Shown here in pieces: positions 36,579 through 45,142 of a stretch of DNA of 64,000 bases. Numbering within the stretch: the stretch's first letter is position 1; every line of letters begins with the position of its first letter. The DNA comes from Burkholderiales bacterium. Its GTDB lineage: Bacteria > Pseudomonadota > Gammaproteobacteria > Burkholderiales > Burkholderiaceae_C. The DNA lies in contig JAUVWL010000020.1 of NCBI GenBank assembly GCA_030604135.1, forward strand, positions 1-64,000, in the 5' to 3' direction. The position numbers and the translations under genes were made by a program. The notes under the pieces were generated by a model. That model searched no databases, was not told the origin of the DNA, and saw only the letters and a list, made by a program, of their open reading frames with translations.

Positions 36579-37146
36579 AATCCATCAACAAGGTCAGCAA
36601 GGCGCCCCAGGCCGCGCCGCACAGGTGGGCCGCCTGCACCACGGAGCGGTCGCCCGCGGCGTCCCACACCACCGGGTAGAACCAGGCCTGTTCCATGGCC
36701 AGCTTGATCAGCAGGCCGGCCACCAGCATCAGGCCCCAGCGCCGGGCCTTGCGCGCCGCAATGCGGCCAAGCACCAGCTGCAAGGCCATGATCACGGCGC
36801 CCGCATGCAGCAGGCCGGTGAGCCCTACCGAGTAACCCACCTGCGGCCACAGCACCAGGCTCAGCTGCAGCAGTGGCCAGGCGAGAAACCAGGCCAGGGC
36901 CGCACGCAGATCCGGACGCAGCAGCCAGGCCAGGCCGGTCAGGATGCCCAGCGCAATCTGGTTGGCAATCAGCTGGGGTGTGCTCACATGCACCCAGGCA
37001 CTGGTCCACAAGGTCCAGGGCTGGCGCACCCAGTCATCGGCCTGCCAGATCAACCCCTGCACCTGGTGTTCGCCCGCCCACCAGACCAGCATGCTCGCCA
37101 CCCCATGCGCCACGCACAGCAGCAACCAGCCGCCAGCCCGTCTCAT
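36544..37146 (-). CDS. rhomboid/rhombosortase-like membrane protease with Ser-to-Thr at active site
   Basis: A 200-residue, six-helix protein of the rhomboid family, close in size to rhombosortases. HVSTPQLIAN (His53, Asn62) matches the oxyanion-side motif and AHLCG (His174) the catalytic His. At the nucleophile position the usual GxSG is GLTG: residue 110 is Thr (codon ACC). A Thr could act weakly or the protein may be inactive. Rhombosortases process GlyGly-CTERM substrates, but none was seen in the window. Its 3' end overlaps the convergent ferritin-like gene by 35 bases. Confidence 0.7.
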   Translation of the reverse strand: MRRAGGWLLLCVAHGVASMLVWWAGEHQVQGLIWQADDWVRQPWTLWTSAWVHVSTPQLIANQIALGILTGLAWLLRPDLRAALAWFLAWPLLQLSLVLWPQVGYSVGLTGLLHAGAVIMALQLVLGRIAARKARRWGLMLVAGLLIKLAMEQAWFYPVVWDAAGDRSVVQAAHLCGAAWGALLTLLMDFRWRRRRPQPG

Positions 37147-40061
37147 GGTGTGGTCGTGCCGCCGGGCTGACCCAGCACGTGTTGCCAGAGTGCCTTCACG
37201 GCGGCCGCCGCTTCGGCCACACTGGCCGGGTCGACCTGGGTGGGGGCTTCATCGAGCCGTGCCCGGTGCTGGATCTGGCGCAACTGGCGGTAAGCCACGG
37301 CGGCGGCCTCACCCACACCCGCTGGCAGCAGGCCCACGGCCTCGGCGCGTTGCAGCAGGTTGATGTTGCCGGTGTTGGCGCGCAACTCGGGGTGCTGCCC
37401 GGCCTGCGACAAGACCAGAAACTGCATCACGAACTCCACATCCACCATGCCGCCCGGGCTGTGCTTGACATCGAACAGCTCGCCGCGCTCCGGGTGCGCC
37501 TTGCGCACGCGCTCGCGCATGGCCACGATCTCCTGCTTCAAGGCTTCGTGGTCGCGCTCGGCCACGATCACCGCCTCACGCACCTCCTCAAACCGCTGAT
37601 CAAGCGTGGGGGGCAGCGACCCGGGCAGCGGTGGAGCGTGGGGGCCATCGACCCCGCCGCCGGGCCGCCCCAAGGCGGGGTCAGCCCCCTCGGGGGGCAG
37701 CGACCCGCGCGAGCGGTGGAGCGTGGGGGCCAACACACATCTGGCTCTGGTCATCGCCTGGTGCTCCCAGGTCCACGCCGTGTTGCTACCGCGCCCGCGC
37801 TGGTAGTTCTCGTACGAGGTGAAGCTCGTGACCAGCAGGCCCGAATTGCCGTTCGGGCGCAGCGCGGTGTCGATCTCGTAGAGGTCGCCCTCGCCGGTCT
37901 TGACCGTCAGCCAGTTGATCATCTTGCGCACGAAGGCGGCGTAGATCTCGGGGGCGTTCTCGTGCTCGTCCTCGTAGACGAACACGATGTCCAGATCCGA
38001 GCCGTAGCCCAGCTCCTTGCCACCGAGCTTGCCGTAGCCGATGATGGCAAAGGCCGGCTCCTCGCGGTGCCGGTTCTTCAGCCGCTGCCAGCACCAGCGA
38101 ACCGTCACCCGCAGCACCGCATCGGCCAGGGCCGACAGGTCGTCGGCCACCTGCTCGACCGTCAACATCCCTTCCAGGTCACGCGCCAGGGTGCGGAACA
38201 CCTCGGCATGGTGCGCGCGGCGCAGCAGGTTCAGCAGCTCTTCCTCGTCGTCCTCACCGGTGGACTGCAAGGCAGCGCGCCGGTCTTCCAGGTCGTGCTC
38301 GAACTGAACCGGGTCGAAGCGCTCGTCCAGCAGCTGGCGGCTGGCCAGCTCGTCGATCACGCCCGGGTGGCGCTGCAGGTAGCGCGCCGGCCACTTGGCC
38401 GCGCCCAGCAGGCGCAGCAGACGTTCGTGCACCGAGGGGCGCTCCTGCAGCAGCGCCAGGTAACTTTCGCGCCGCAGCAGCGGCTCGATCCAGTCGGCCA
38501 GGCGCAGGGCGGCCGTCTCGCTGACCCTGCCGTCTTCCAGCCAGGCACCGGTGCGCTCGACCAGGCGGGCCAGGCGCACCCGCGCGTCCTCGCGCAAGGC
38601 CAGCACCCGTGGGTGCTCGCACCATTGGGCCACCTTGGCCGCAAAGGCCTCTGGCAGCTGGGCCAGCACGCCCTGCAGGTCCTGCACGGCGCTGCGACCG
38701 TTGCCCCCCTGGCAACCCTTGCCGTTGCAGCCGCCGTTTGTCGGCCCGCCCAGCAGCTTGTCGAACTCGTGCGCCACGGTCTCGCGGTGGGCATCGAAGT
38801 CGTGCAGGAAAGCGCACAGGTCGGGGTAGCCCATGGTGGCCGCGACCCAGCCCAGGTCGTCGTCGCGCGTGGGCATCAGGTGTGTCTGCTGGTCGTCCAG
38901 GTACTGGATGCGGTGTTCGACCCGGCGCAAGAACACATAGGCCTGTGCCAGTGCCTCGGCGGTTTCAGCGGGCATCAGGTTGGCCTTGCACAGGCGCTGC
39001 AAGGCGTCCAGCGTCGGGCGGGTGCGCAGCTCGGGGAACTGGCCGCCGCGCACCACCTGCAGCAACTGCACCGTGAACTCGATTTCGCGGATGCCGCCTC
39101 GCGAGAGCTTCACATCGTTGGCCCGGCCCGGGTTGCCCGCCGCCCGCTTGGCCGCATGGTCGCGAATCTGCCGGTGCAGGGTGCGCAGCGAGTCGAACAC
39201 GTTGTAGTCGAGGTAGCGGCGAAACACGAAAGGCAGGACAGCCCCGCGCAGTGCGCTGGCGCTGCCATCTGCGACGCTGGCCGTCGGGGCAATCACCCGG
39301 CTCTTGAGCCAGGCAAAGCGTTCCCATTCGCGGCCCTGCACCAGGAAATACTCTTCCAGCGCACCCAGCGAGACCGCCGCCGGCCCCGAGTTGCCATTGG
39401 GTCGCAGCGCCAGGTCGACCCGGAACACGCTGCCGTGTTCGGTGGTCTCGCCCACCGTGTTGTAGATGTGCTTGACCGCCTTGGCGAAGTACTCGTGGTG
39501 GCTGATGCGGTGGCGTCCCTCACTGTTTCCCGCCGTTTCGCCGTCCTGGTCGTAGACATAGATCAGGTCGATGTCGCTGGACACATTGAGTTCACGGGCA
39601 CCGAGCTTGCCCATGCCGATCACCCAGAGCTGGGCGCGCTGGCCGGACTCGGTCAGCGGCGCGCCGTGCAGCGCATCGAGCTCGGCGAAGGCCAGGCGGC
39701 AGGCCGTGTCCAGGGCCAGTTCGGCCAGCTCGGTCACGGCGCGTGTCACCTCGGCCAGCGGGGCGGCCTGCTCGCAGTCGAGCACCACCAGGCGCTCCAT
39801 CACCAGCTGGCGCGTCACGCGCAGCGCAGCCGATTCAGCCAGACCGCGCGCCTGCAACTGCGCCAGGCAGGACTGCATGGTCGAACGCACCGGCGGGCCG
39901 GGAGGCAGACAGCCCAGTTCCTTTTCGTAGCGGCGGCGAATGCGTTGCACGAAGCGCGCGTGGTCTGCCTGCGACGGCATGGGATGGACCAAGCGGCAAT
40001 TCGGCACGTTGTCGCCCGCGGTCTCACCCGAGAAGGAACTGTTCCCTTGGCTCACCGTCAT
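37143..40061 (-). CDS. glnE: glutamine synthetase adenylyltransferase/deadenylylase with repeat insertion
   Basis: The 972-residue protein has the two nucleotidyltransferase halves of GlnE: N-terminal adenylyl-removing domain (GMGKLGARELNVSSDIDLIYVY) and C-terminal adenylyltransferase domain (GYGKLGGKELGYGSDLDIVFVYED). It adjusts glutamine synthetase activity to nitrogen status under PII control. Inside the C-terminal half, after WEHQAMTRAR, a 39-residue Pro/Gly-rich insert is encoded by a repeat (37604-37730) before DQRFEEVREAV resumes. The frame stays open. ATG 40061 lies only 14 bp from the divergent yhdP start. Confidence 0.93.
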   Translation of the reverse strand: MTVSQGNSSFSGETAGDNVPNCRLVHPMPSQADHARFVQRIRRRYEKELGCLPPGPPVRSTMQSCLAQLQARGLAESAALRVTRQLVMERLVVLDCEQAAPLAEVTRAVTELAELALDTACRLAFAELDALHGAPLTESGQRAQLWVIGMGKLGARELNVSSDIDLIYVYDQDGETAGNSEGRHRISHHEYFAKAVKHIYNTVGETTEHGSVFRVDLALRPNGNSGPAAVSLGALEEYFLVQGREWERFAWLKSRVIAPTASVADGSASALRGAVLPFVFRRYLDYNVFDSLRTLHRQIRDHAAKRAAGNPGRANDVKLSRGGIREIEFTVQLLQVVRGGQFPELRTRPTLDALQRLCKANLMPAETAEALAQAYVFLRRVEHRIQYLDDQQTHLMPTRDDDLGWVAATMGYPDLCAFLHDFDAHRETVAHEFDKLLGGPTNGGCNGKGCQGGNGRSAVQDLQGVLAQLPEAFAAKVAQWCEHPRVLALREDARVRLARLVERTGAWLEDGRVSETAALRLADWIEPLLRRESYLALLQERPSVHERLLRLLGAAKWPARYLQRHPGVIDELASRQLLDERFDPVQFEHDLEDRRAALQSTGEDDEEELLNLLRRAHHAEVFRTLARDLEGMLTVEQVADDLSALADAVLRVTVRWCWQRLKNRHREEPAFAIIGYGKLGGKELGYGSDLDIVFVYEDEHENAPEIYAAFVRKMINWLTVKTGEGDLYEIDTALRPNGNSGLLVTSFTSYENYQRGRGSNTAWTWEHQAMTRARCVLAPTLHRSRGSLPPEGADPALGRPGGGVDGPHAPPLPGSLPPTLDQRFEEVREAVIVAERDHEALKQEIVAMRERVRKAHPERGELFDVKHSPGGMVDVEFVMQFLVLSQAGQHPELRANTGNINLLQRAEAVGLLPAGVGEAAAVAYRQLRQIQHRARLDEAPTQVDPASVAEAAAAVKALWQHVLGQPGGTTTP
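37604..37730. repeat. dispersed GC-rich repeat inserted in frame in glnE
   Basis: Two imperfect copies of the unit with GGGGGGCAGCGACCCG and AGCGGTGGAGCGTGGGGGCC are separated by GGGCCGCCCCAAGGCGGGGT, which can fold back. The family is that of the 84-bp tandem repeat at 19954-20145. The net insertion is about 117 bp, a multiple of three, with the short motif CCCCCACGCT at both edges, which suggests insertion or expansion at microhomology. Confidence 0.8.
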
Positions 40062-40075
40062 AATTTGAGTTGGAC

Positions 40076-43000
40076 ATGAATCAAAGCACGGCGCCGATCG
40101 CAACTGCCTCGCGAACCCTCAAGACCCTTTCGGTGACCACCCGCCTGCTGCTGTGGGTTGTGCTGGCCGCATGGGGTCTGTTCGCGCTCAGCTGGGGAGC
40201 CCTCCACTTGCTGATTGTGCCGCGAATCGGCGAATGGCGTCCCGACGTGGAACGATGGGTCAGTGCCGGTGTGGGTATCCCGGTGCGCATCGGTGAATTG
40301 CGGGCCGAGTCCAACCCCGACCAGCGCAGCCTGTTGCCGGCCCTGGTGCCGGTCATCGAGTTGCGGGATGTGCGCCTGTTTGACCCGCGCGGGCAGGAAG
40401 CCCTGCAGCTGCCGCAGGTTCGGGTGGCGGTGTCGGTCACCTCGCTGTGGCGGCTGGGGGTCGACCAGATCGTGATCGATGAGCCGGTTCTCGATGTGCG
40501 CCGCACGGCCCAGGGTCGGCTGGAGGTGGCCGGTCTGGACATCAGCGGTCAGGACGGCGACGACAGCCGCGCCGCCGACTGGTTCTTCGACCAGCCCGAG
40601 TTCGTCATCCGGCAAGGCACCGTGCGCTGGACCGACGAGCTGCGACCGGCGGTCGACGGACCGCTGGCACTGGACCGGCTGGACCTGGTGGTGCGCAACC
40701 GGGGCCGCCAGCACGACCTGCGGCTGGACGCCACGCCCCCGGCCGACTGGGGCGAACGCTTCAGCCTTCGGGCCCGCCTGCGCCAGCCCCTACTCGCCCT
40801 CGGTGGCGCTTCCGCTGCCGTGTCGCCGGCACCCTGGCGCAGTTGGAGTGGCGAGATCTACACCGAATTCCCCCGTGTCGACGTCCAGCGATTGCGCCGC
40901 CATGTCGACCTGTCCGAATGGGACGTCGAAGTGTTCGCCGGCCAGGGGCGTGTGCTGGCCTGGGCCGATGTGCAGCGGGGCGAGGTCGGCTCCGTCACCG
41001 CCGAGCTCGACCTGAAGGACCTGCGCACCCGGCTCGGCACCGATCTGCCCGAGCTGGACCTGGTCAGCCTGCAGGGCCGCCTGGGCGCCCACTGGAACGC
41101 CGACGGCTTTGGCTTCAGCAGCGACGACCTGCGTTTTCGCACCCGCGCCGGTCAGGACTGGCCCGGCGGGGTGCTGCGCGTCGGCCATGCCGTGCCGCGG
41201 GGTGGGCGCCCGGCTTCGGCGGTGCTCCGTGGCGAACGCATCGACCTGGCCGCCCTCGGTGCGGTTGCGGCCAGCCTGCCGCTGGGCCGCCCCGCGCACG
41301 GCTGGCTGGAGAGTCTGCAGCCGCAGGGTTTCGTCACCGACCTGGACGCCAGCTGGCAGGCCGATCACCCGGAGGCGCCGCTGGAGGCCTTCGGCGAGGG
41401 CCGTTTCCGTGCCCGTGGCGTGCTGCAGGCGCTGAGCCTGCGCGGCGCCCCCAGCGGCCTGCTGTCGGAGTCGGGCCGTTACCCTTTGCCCGGGCGGCCC
41501 GGCATTGCCGGCGCACAGGTCGAGTTCGAACTCGACCAGGACGGTGGACGTGCCAAGGTGCAGATCACCGATGGCCATGTCGAGTTGCCCGACATCTTCG
41601 CCGACCCGCGCATTCCGGTGAACCGGCTGCAGACCCAGGCCCGCTGGCGGGTGCAGGGCGAGCACATCGAAGTCGATCTGGACGATGTCAACCTGCAAAG
41701 CGCCGATGCCGACGGCACCGCCCGGGTGCGCTGGCAGACGGCCGATCCGGCCACCAGCCCCGCCGCATCGCGCTTTCCCGGCCTGCTCGATCTCGAAGCC
41801 ACGCTCCACCGGGCCGACGGCACCCGGGTGCACCGCTACCTGCCGCTGAGTGTCGGCAACGACGTGACCCGCTACCTGCGCGAGGCCATCCGCGCGGCGG
41901 GGCCGACCGAGGTCAGCTTCCGCATCCGCGGTGACATGTGGGACATGCCGACCGTGCCCGCCGGTGACGACCATGCGTTTCGCATCGGGGCGCGGTTTCA
42001 GGGTGTCGAGTTCGACTACGTGCCAGCCTACCTGCAGGACGCCGACGAACCGCGCTGGCCGGCGCTGAGGCAGGCGGCCGGCGAGTTTCTGCTCGACCGG
42101 GAATCGCTTCGCCTGTGGAACCTGTCGGCCACGGTCGAAGGCGCGGCCGAGGTGCGTCTGAGCGCGGCCGAGGTGCGCATCGACGACCTGTCCGATCGCT
42201 CGGTGCTGGAGGTGGTCACCCGCGCCGATGGCCCAGCGGCCCAGATGCTTGGTTACGTGCAGCGCTCCCCGGTCGACGGTTTTCTGGGCGGCGCGCTGGC
42301 CCGCGCCCGCATGGGCGGATCGGCCCGGCTGGACCTGCGCCTGGGCCTGCCGCTGTACGACCTGAGCGCCATCCGCATCGGTGGCCAGGTGCGCTTTCCC
42401 GGCAACGACATCCTGATCCAGCCTGCGTCGCCTGAGCTGCGCCAGGCCAGCGGCCTGCTCGAATTCAGCGAATCCGGCTTCCAGATCCGCGAAGCCCGCG
42501 CCCTGGTCTACGGGGGCGAGTTGCGCTTTGAAGGGGGGCTTGGGCCGGCCAGCAGCGATCCGGCGGCCGCGCGCCTGCGCTTCACCGGCCAGGGCACGGC
42601 CACCGCCCAGGGCCTGCGCGAAGGCGACCTGGGCCTGGTTTCCCGTCTGTTCCAGCGCGCCAGCGGCAGTGCCGGCTACAGCGGCGAACTGCAGTTCCGG
42701 GGCGGCTTGCCCGAGCTGCGCATCCGCAGCGACTTGCTGGGCATGGAGATCGATCTGCCCGCGCCGCTGGGCAAGGTAGCCAATCAGGCGCTGCCCCTGC
42801 GCTACGAGAACACCGCCGAGGTCATCGTTGGCGACACGGCAGAAACCGACCGGCTGGCGCTGGACATCGGCCCGCCCGAACAACCGCTGCTCTCGCTGGC
42901 CTACGACCGGGCGCTGGACGGGGACGAGCCGCGCGTGTTGCGGGGGCGCATCGGCCTGGGGCTGGTCCCTGGCGAATCCGTGGCCCTGCCGTCCCAGGGC

Positions 43001-44278
43001 GTGCAGGCCAACCTGCGGCTCGGCGAGGTCGACGTTGATGCCTGGGAGCGGGTCTTTATGGCGACCGCCGAACCCGATGCCGGCAGCACCTCGGACGGCG
43101 ACGAGCGCCTGGACTACCTGCCCACCACCCTGGCCGTGCGGGCCGAGCGTCTGCGTGTGGCGGGGCGCAGCTTCAACAGGTTGGTGGCCGGTGGTTCCCG
43201 CCAGGGCAACGAATGGCGCGCCAACCTTGACGCCGAGCAGCTCAACGGTTATGTGGCCTACCGGCCATCGGTCGGGGAGCAGGGCGGCCATGTGTTCGCC
43301 CGTCTCTCGCGACTCGACCTGCCACCGACCGCCGCCACCGAGGTCGAGCAATTGCTGGAGCAGCCAGCCAGCGTGCCCTCGCTGGACATCGAGGTGGACG
43401 AGTTCAGCCTCAGCGGCCGCCCGCTCGGGCGCATTGAGGCACAGGCCAGCAACCGGGGCGAAGGCGCCCAGCGCGAATGGCGCCTGGAGCGCCTGCGTGT
43501 CATCGTGCCCGAGGCCCAGCTGCAGGCCAGCGGCAGCTGGGCCCGTCCTGCCGGGCCGCGGCAGCAGGCGCCCCGGCGCACCGCGCTGACCTTCCGCCTG
43601 GACATCGAGGACTCGGGGCGCCTGCTGGCACGCTTTGGCCAGCCCGGCGTGGTGCGCGGGGGGCAGGGGCGCATCGGTGGCCGCATCGGCTGGACCGGCT
43701 CCCCGCTGGCGCTCGACTACCCCAGCATGGACGGTCAGATCTACGCCGACCTGGCCAGCGGGCAGTTTCTCAAAGTCGAACCGGGTGCCGCCAAGCTGCT
43801 GGGTGTGCTCAACCTGCAGGCGCTGCCACGGCGCCTGACCCTCGACTTCCGCGACGTCTTCACCGAAGGCTTTGCCTTCGACTTCGTGCGTGGCGACGCC
43901 CGCATCGAAGACGGCGTGATCGACACCAACAACCTGCAGATGCGGGGTGTCAATGCCGCCGTGCTGCTTGAAGGCCAGGCCGACATTGCCCGCGAGACAC
44001 AGAACCTCAAGGTGGTGGTCGTGCCCGAGATCAATGCCGGCACCGCCGCGCTGATCGCCACCGCCATCAACCCGGTGGTGGGCGTGGGCACCTTCGTTGC
44101 CCAGTTTCTGCTCAGCCAGCCTCTGCAGGCGGCCAACACGCAGGAGTTCCGCGTCACCGGCACCTGGGCCGACCCGCAGGTCGAGAAGATCCAGCGCACC
44201 TTGCCGGCCGCCACGCCTTCGGGCGAGGTAGCGCCCGTTGCCCCCACGCCGGCCCCTGCCCCGGCCACGGTGGAGTAA
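40076..44278 (+). CDS. yhdP: YhdP-family AsmA-like lipid transfer protein
   Basis: A 1400-residue inner-membrane-anchored protein: one N-terminal helix (about 24-46), then a very long periplasmic region of repeated beta strands with DUF3971/AsmA-like features, ending in the AsmA C-terminal-type motif (DFVRGDARIEDGVIDTNNLQMRG). YhdP, TamB and YdbH form bridges that move phospholipids to the outer membrane in E. coli. Length and layout match YhdP (1266 aa in E. coli). It is divergent from glnE. ATG 40076 is preferred over TTG 40070. Confidence 0.9.
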   Translation: MNQSTAPIATASRTLKTLSVTTRLLLWVVLAAWGLFALSWGALHLLIVPRIGEWRPDVERWVSAGVGIPVRIGELRAESNPDQRSLLPALVPVIELRDVRLFDPRGQEALQLPQVRVAVSVTSLWRLGVDQIVIDEPVLDVRRTAQGRLEVAGLDISGQDGDDSRAADWFFDQPEFVIRQGTVRWTDELRPAVDGPLALDRLDLVVRNRGRQHDLRLDATPPADWGERFSLRARLRQPLLALGGASAAVSPAPWRSWSGEIYTEFPRVDVQRLRRHVDLSEWDVEVFAGQGRVLAWADVQRGEVGSVTAELDLKDLRTRLGTDLPELDLVSLQGRLGAHWNADGFGFSSDDLRFRTRAGQDWPGGVLRVGHAVPRGGRPASAVLRGERIDLAALGAVAASLPLGRPAHGWLESLQPQGFVTDLDASWQADHPEAPLEAFGEGRFRARGVLQALSLRGAPSGLLSESGRYPLPGRPGIAGAQVEFELDQDGGRAKVQITDGHVELPDIFADPRIPVNRLQTQARWRVQGEHIEVDLDDVNLQSADADGTARVRWQTADPATSPAASRFPGLLDLEATLHRADGTRVHRYLPLSVGNDVTRYLREAIRAAGPTEVSFRIRGDMWDMPTVPAGDDHAFRIGARFQGVEFDYVPAYLQDADEPRWPALRQAAGEFLLDRESLRLWNLSATVEGAAEVRLSAAEVRIDDLSDRSVLEVVTRADGPAAQMLGYVQRSPVDGFLGGALARARMGGSARLDLRLGLPLYDLSAIRIGGQVRFPGNDILIQPASPELRQASGLLEFSESGFQIREARALVYGGELRFEGGLGPASSDPAAARLRFTGQGTATAQGLREGDLGLVSRLFQRASGSAGYSGELQFRGGLPELRIRSDLLGMEIDLPAPLGKVANQALPLRYENTAEVIVGDTAETDRLALDIGPPEQPLLSLAYDRALDGDEPRVLRGRIGLGLVPGESVALPSQGVQANLRLGEVDVDAWERVFMATAEPDAGSTSDGDERLDYLPTTLAVRAERLRVAGRSFNRLVAGGSRQGNEWRANLDAEQLNGYVAYRPSVGEQGGHVFARLSRLDLPPTAATEVEQLLEQPASVPSLDIEVDEFSLSGRPLGRIEAQASNRGEGAQREWRLERLRVIVPEAQLQASGSWARPAGPRQQAPRRTALTFRLDIEDSGRLLARFGQPGVVRGGQGRIGGRIGWTGSPLALDYPSMDGQIYADLASGQFLKVEPGAAKLLGVLNLQALPRRLTLDFRDVFTEGFAFDFVRGDARIEDGVIDTNNLQMRGVNAAVLLEGQADIARETQNLKVVVVPEINAGTAALIATAINPVVGVGTFVAQFLLSQPLQAANTQEFRVTGTWADPQVEKIQRTLPAATPSGEVAPVAPTPAPAPATVE

Positions 44279-44325
44279 ATTCGGTTCGCACCGCACCCCT
44301 GCGCAACCCGCCCACAGGAACCGCC

Positions 44326-45132
44326 ATGAAAGTCGCTGCCATCCAGATGGTCTCCGGCGTCAGCCTCGACGCCAACCTCGACGAAGCCCTTCGCCTGCTG
44401 CGCCAGGCTGCTGCCTGCGGCGCCGAGCTGGCGGTGCTGCCCGAGTACTTCTGCTTCATGGGCCGCAAGGACGAAGACAAGCTCCAGATCGCCGAGGCGC
44501 CGGGCCAGGGTCGGGTGCAGGGCTTCCTGGCCGACGCCGCCCGGGAACTGGGGTTGTGGGTGGTCGGCGGCACCCTGCCCATGGCCACCGACGACCCGCA
44601 GCATGCGGCCAATGCATCGCTCACCTTCGACCCCCAGGGTCGACAACAGAGCCGCTACGACAAGATCCACCTGTTCCGCTACGACAACGGCCGTGAACGG
44701 TATGACGAGGCAGCCGTGCTGCGCGCCGGCGACACCCCGACCGGCTTCGACTGCACCGCCGCCGACGGCCAGGTCTGGCGCGTCGGCCAGAGCGTCTGCT
44801 ACGACCTGCGCTTTGCCGAGCTCTACCGCCTGCTGGTGGCCGACATCCTGCTGGTGCCGGCGGCATTCACCTTCACCACCGGCCAGGCCCACTGGGAAGT
44901 GCTGCTGCGCGCCCGCGCCATCGAAAACCAGGCCTACGTGATCGCCAGTGCGCAAGGCGGCTCGCACGAGAACGGCCGCCGCACCTGGGGCCACAGCATG
45001 GTCATCGATCCCTGGGGCGAGGTGCTGGCCTTGCGGTCCACCGGCCCGGGCGTTGTCCTGGCCGACCTCGACATGCAGCGCCTGCGCGCCGTGCGCGAAC
45101 AGCTTCCCGCCCTGCAGCACCGGCGCCTGTGA
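44326..45132 (+). CDS. carbon-nitrogen hydrolase (Nit1/omega-amidase-like)
   Basis: A 268-residue nitrilase-superfamily amidase with the catalytic triad Glu (LPEYFCFMG), Lys (YDKIHLFRYD) and Cys (SVCYDLRFAELYR). The Nit1 branch removes deaminated glutathione or omega-amides (2-oxosuccinamate and 2-oxoglutaramate). It follows yhdP by 47 bp, an arrangement common in Betaproteobacteria. Start ATG 44326. Exact substrate within the branch is not certain. Confidence 0.9.
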   Translation: MKVAAIQMVSGVSLDANLDEALRLLRQAAACGAELAVLPEYFCFMGRKDEDKLQIAEAPGQGRVQGFLADAARELGLWVVGGTLPMATDDPQHAANASLTFDPQGRQQSRYDKIHLFRYDNGRERYDEAAVLRAGDTPTGFDCTAADGQVWRVGQSVCYDLRFAELYRLLVADILLVPAAFTFTTGQAHWEVLLRARAIENQAYVIASAQGGSHENGRRTWGHSMVIDPWGEVLALRSTGPGVVLADLDMQRLRAVREQLPALQHRRL

Positions 45133-45142
45133 GCCGGTCGGT

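Noticed and set aside
36873-40079. A 1068-codon plus-strand open frame opposite glnE
   Set aside because: Antisense of glnE with no recognisable motifs; GlnE signatures on the minus strand are clear.
40790-44296. A 1168-codon minus-strand open frame opposite yhdP
   Set aside because: It is a mirror frame of a GC-rich gene: His/Gln/Gly-rich composition, no domain resemblance, and full overlap with a well-supported AsmA-like protein.
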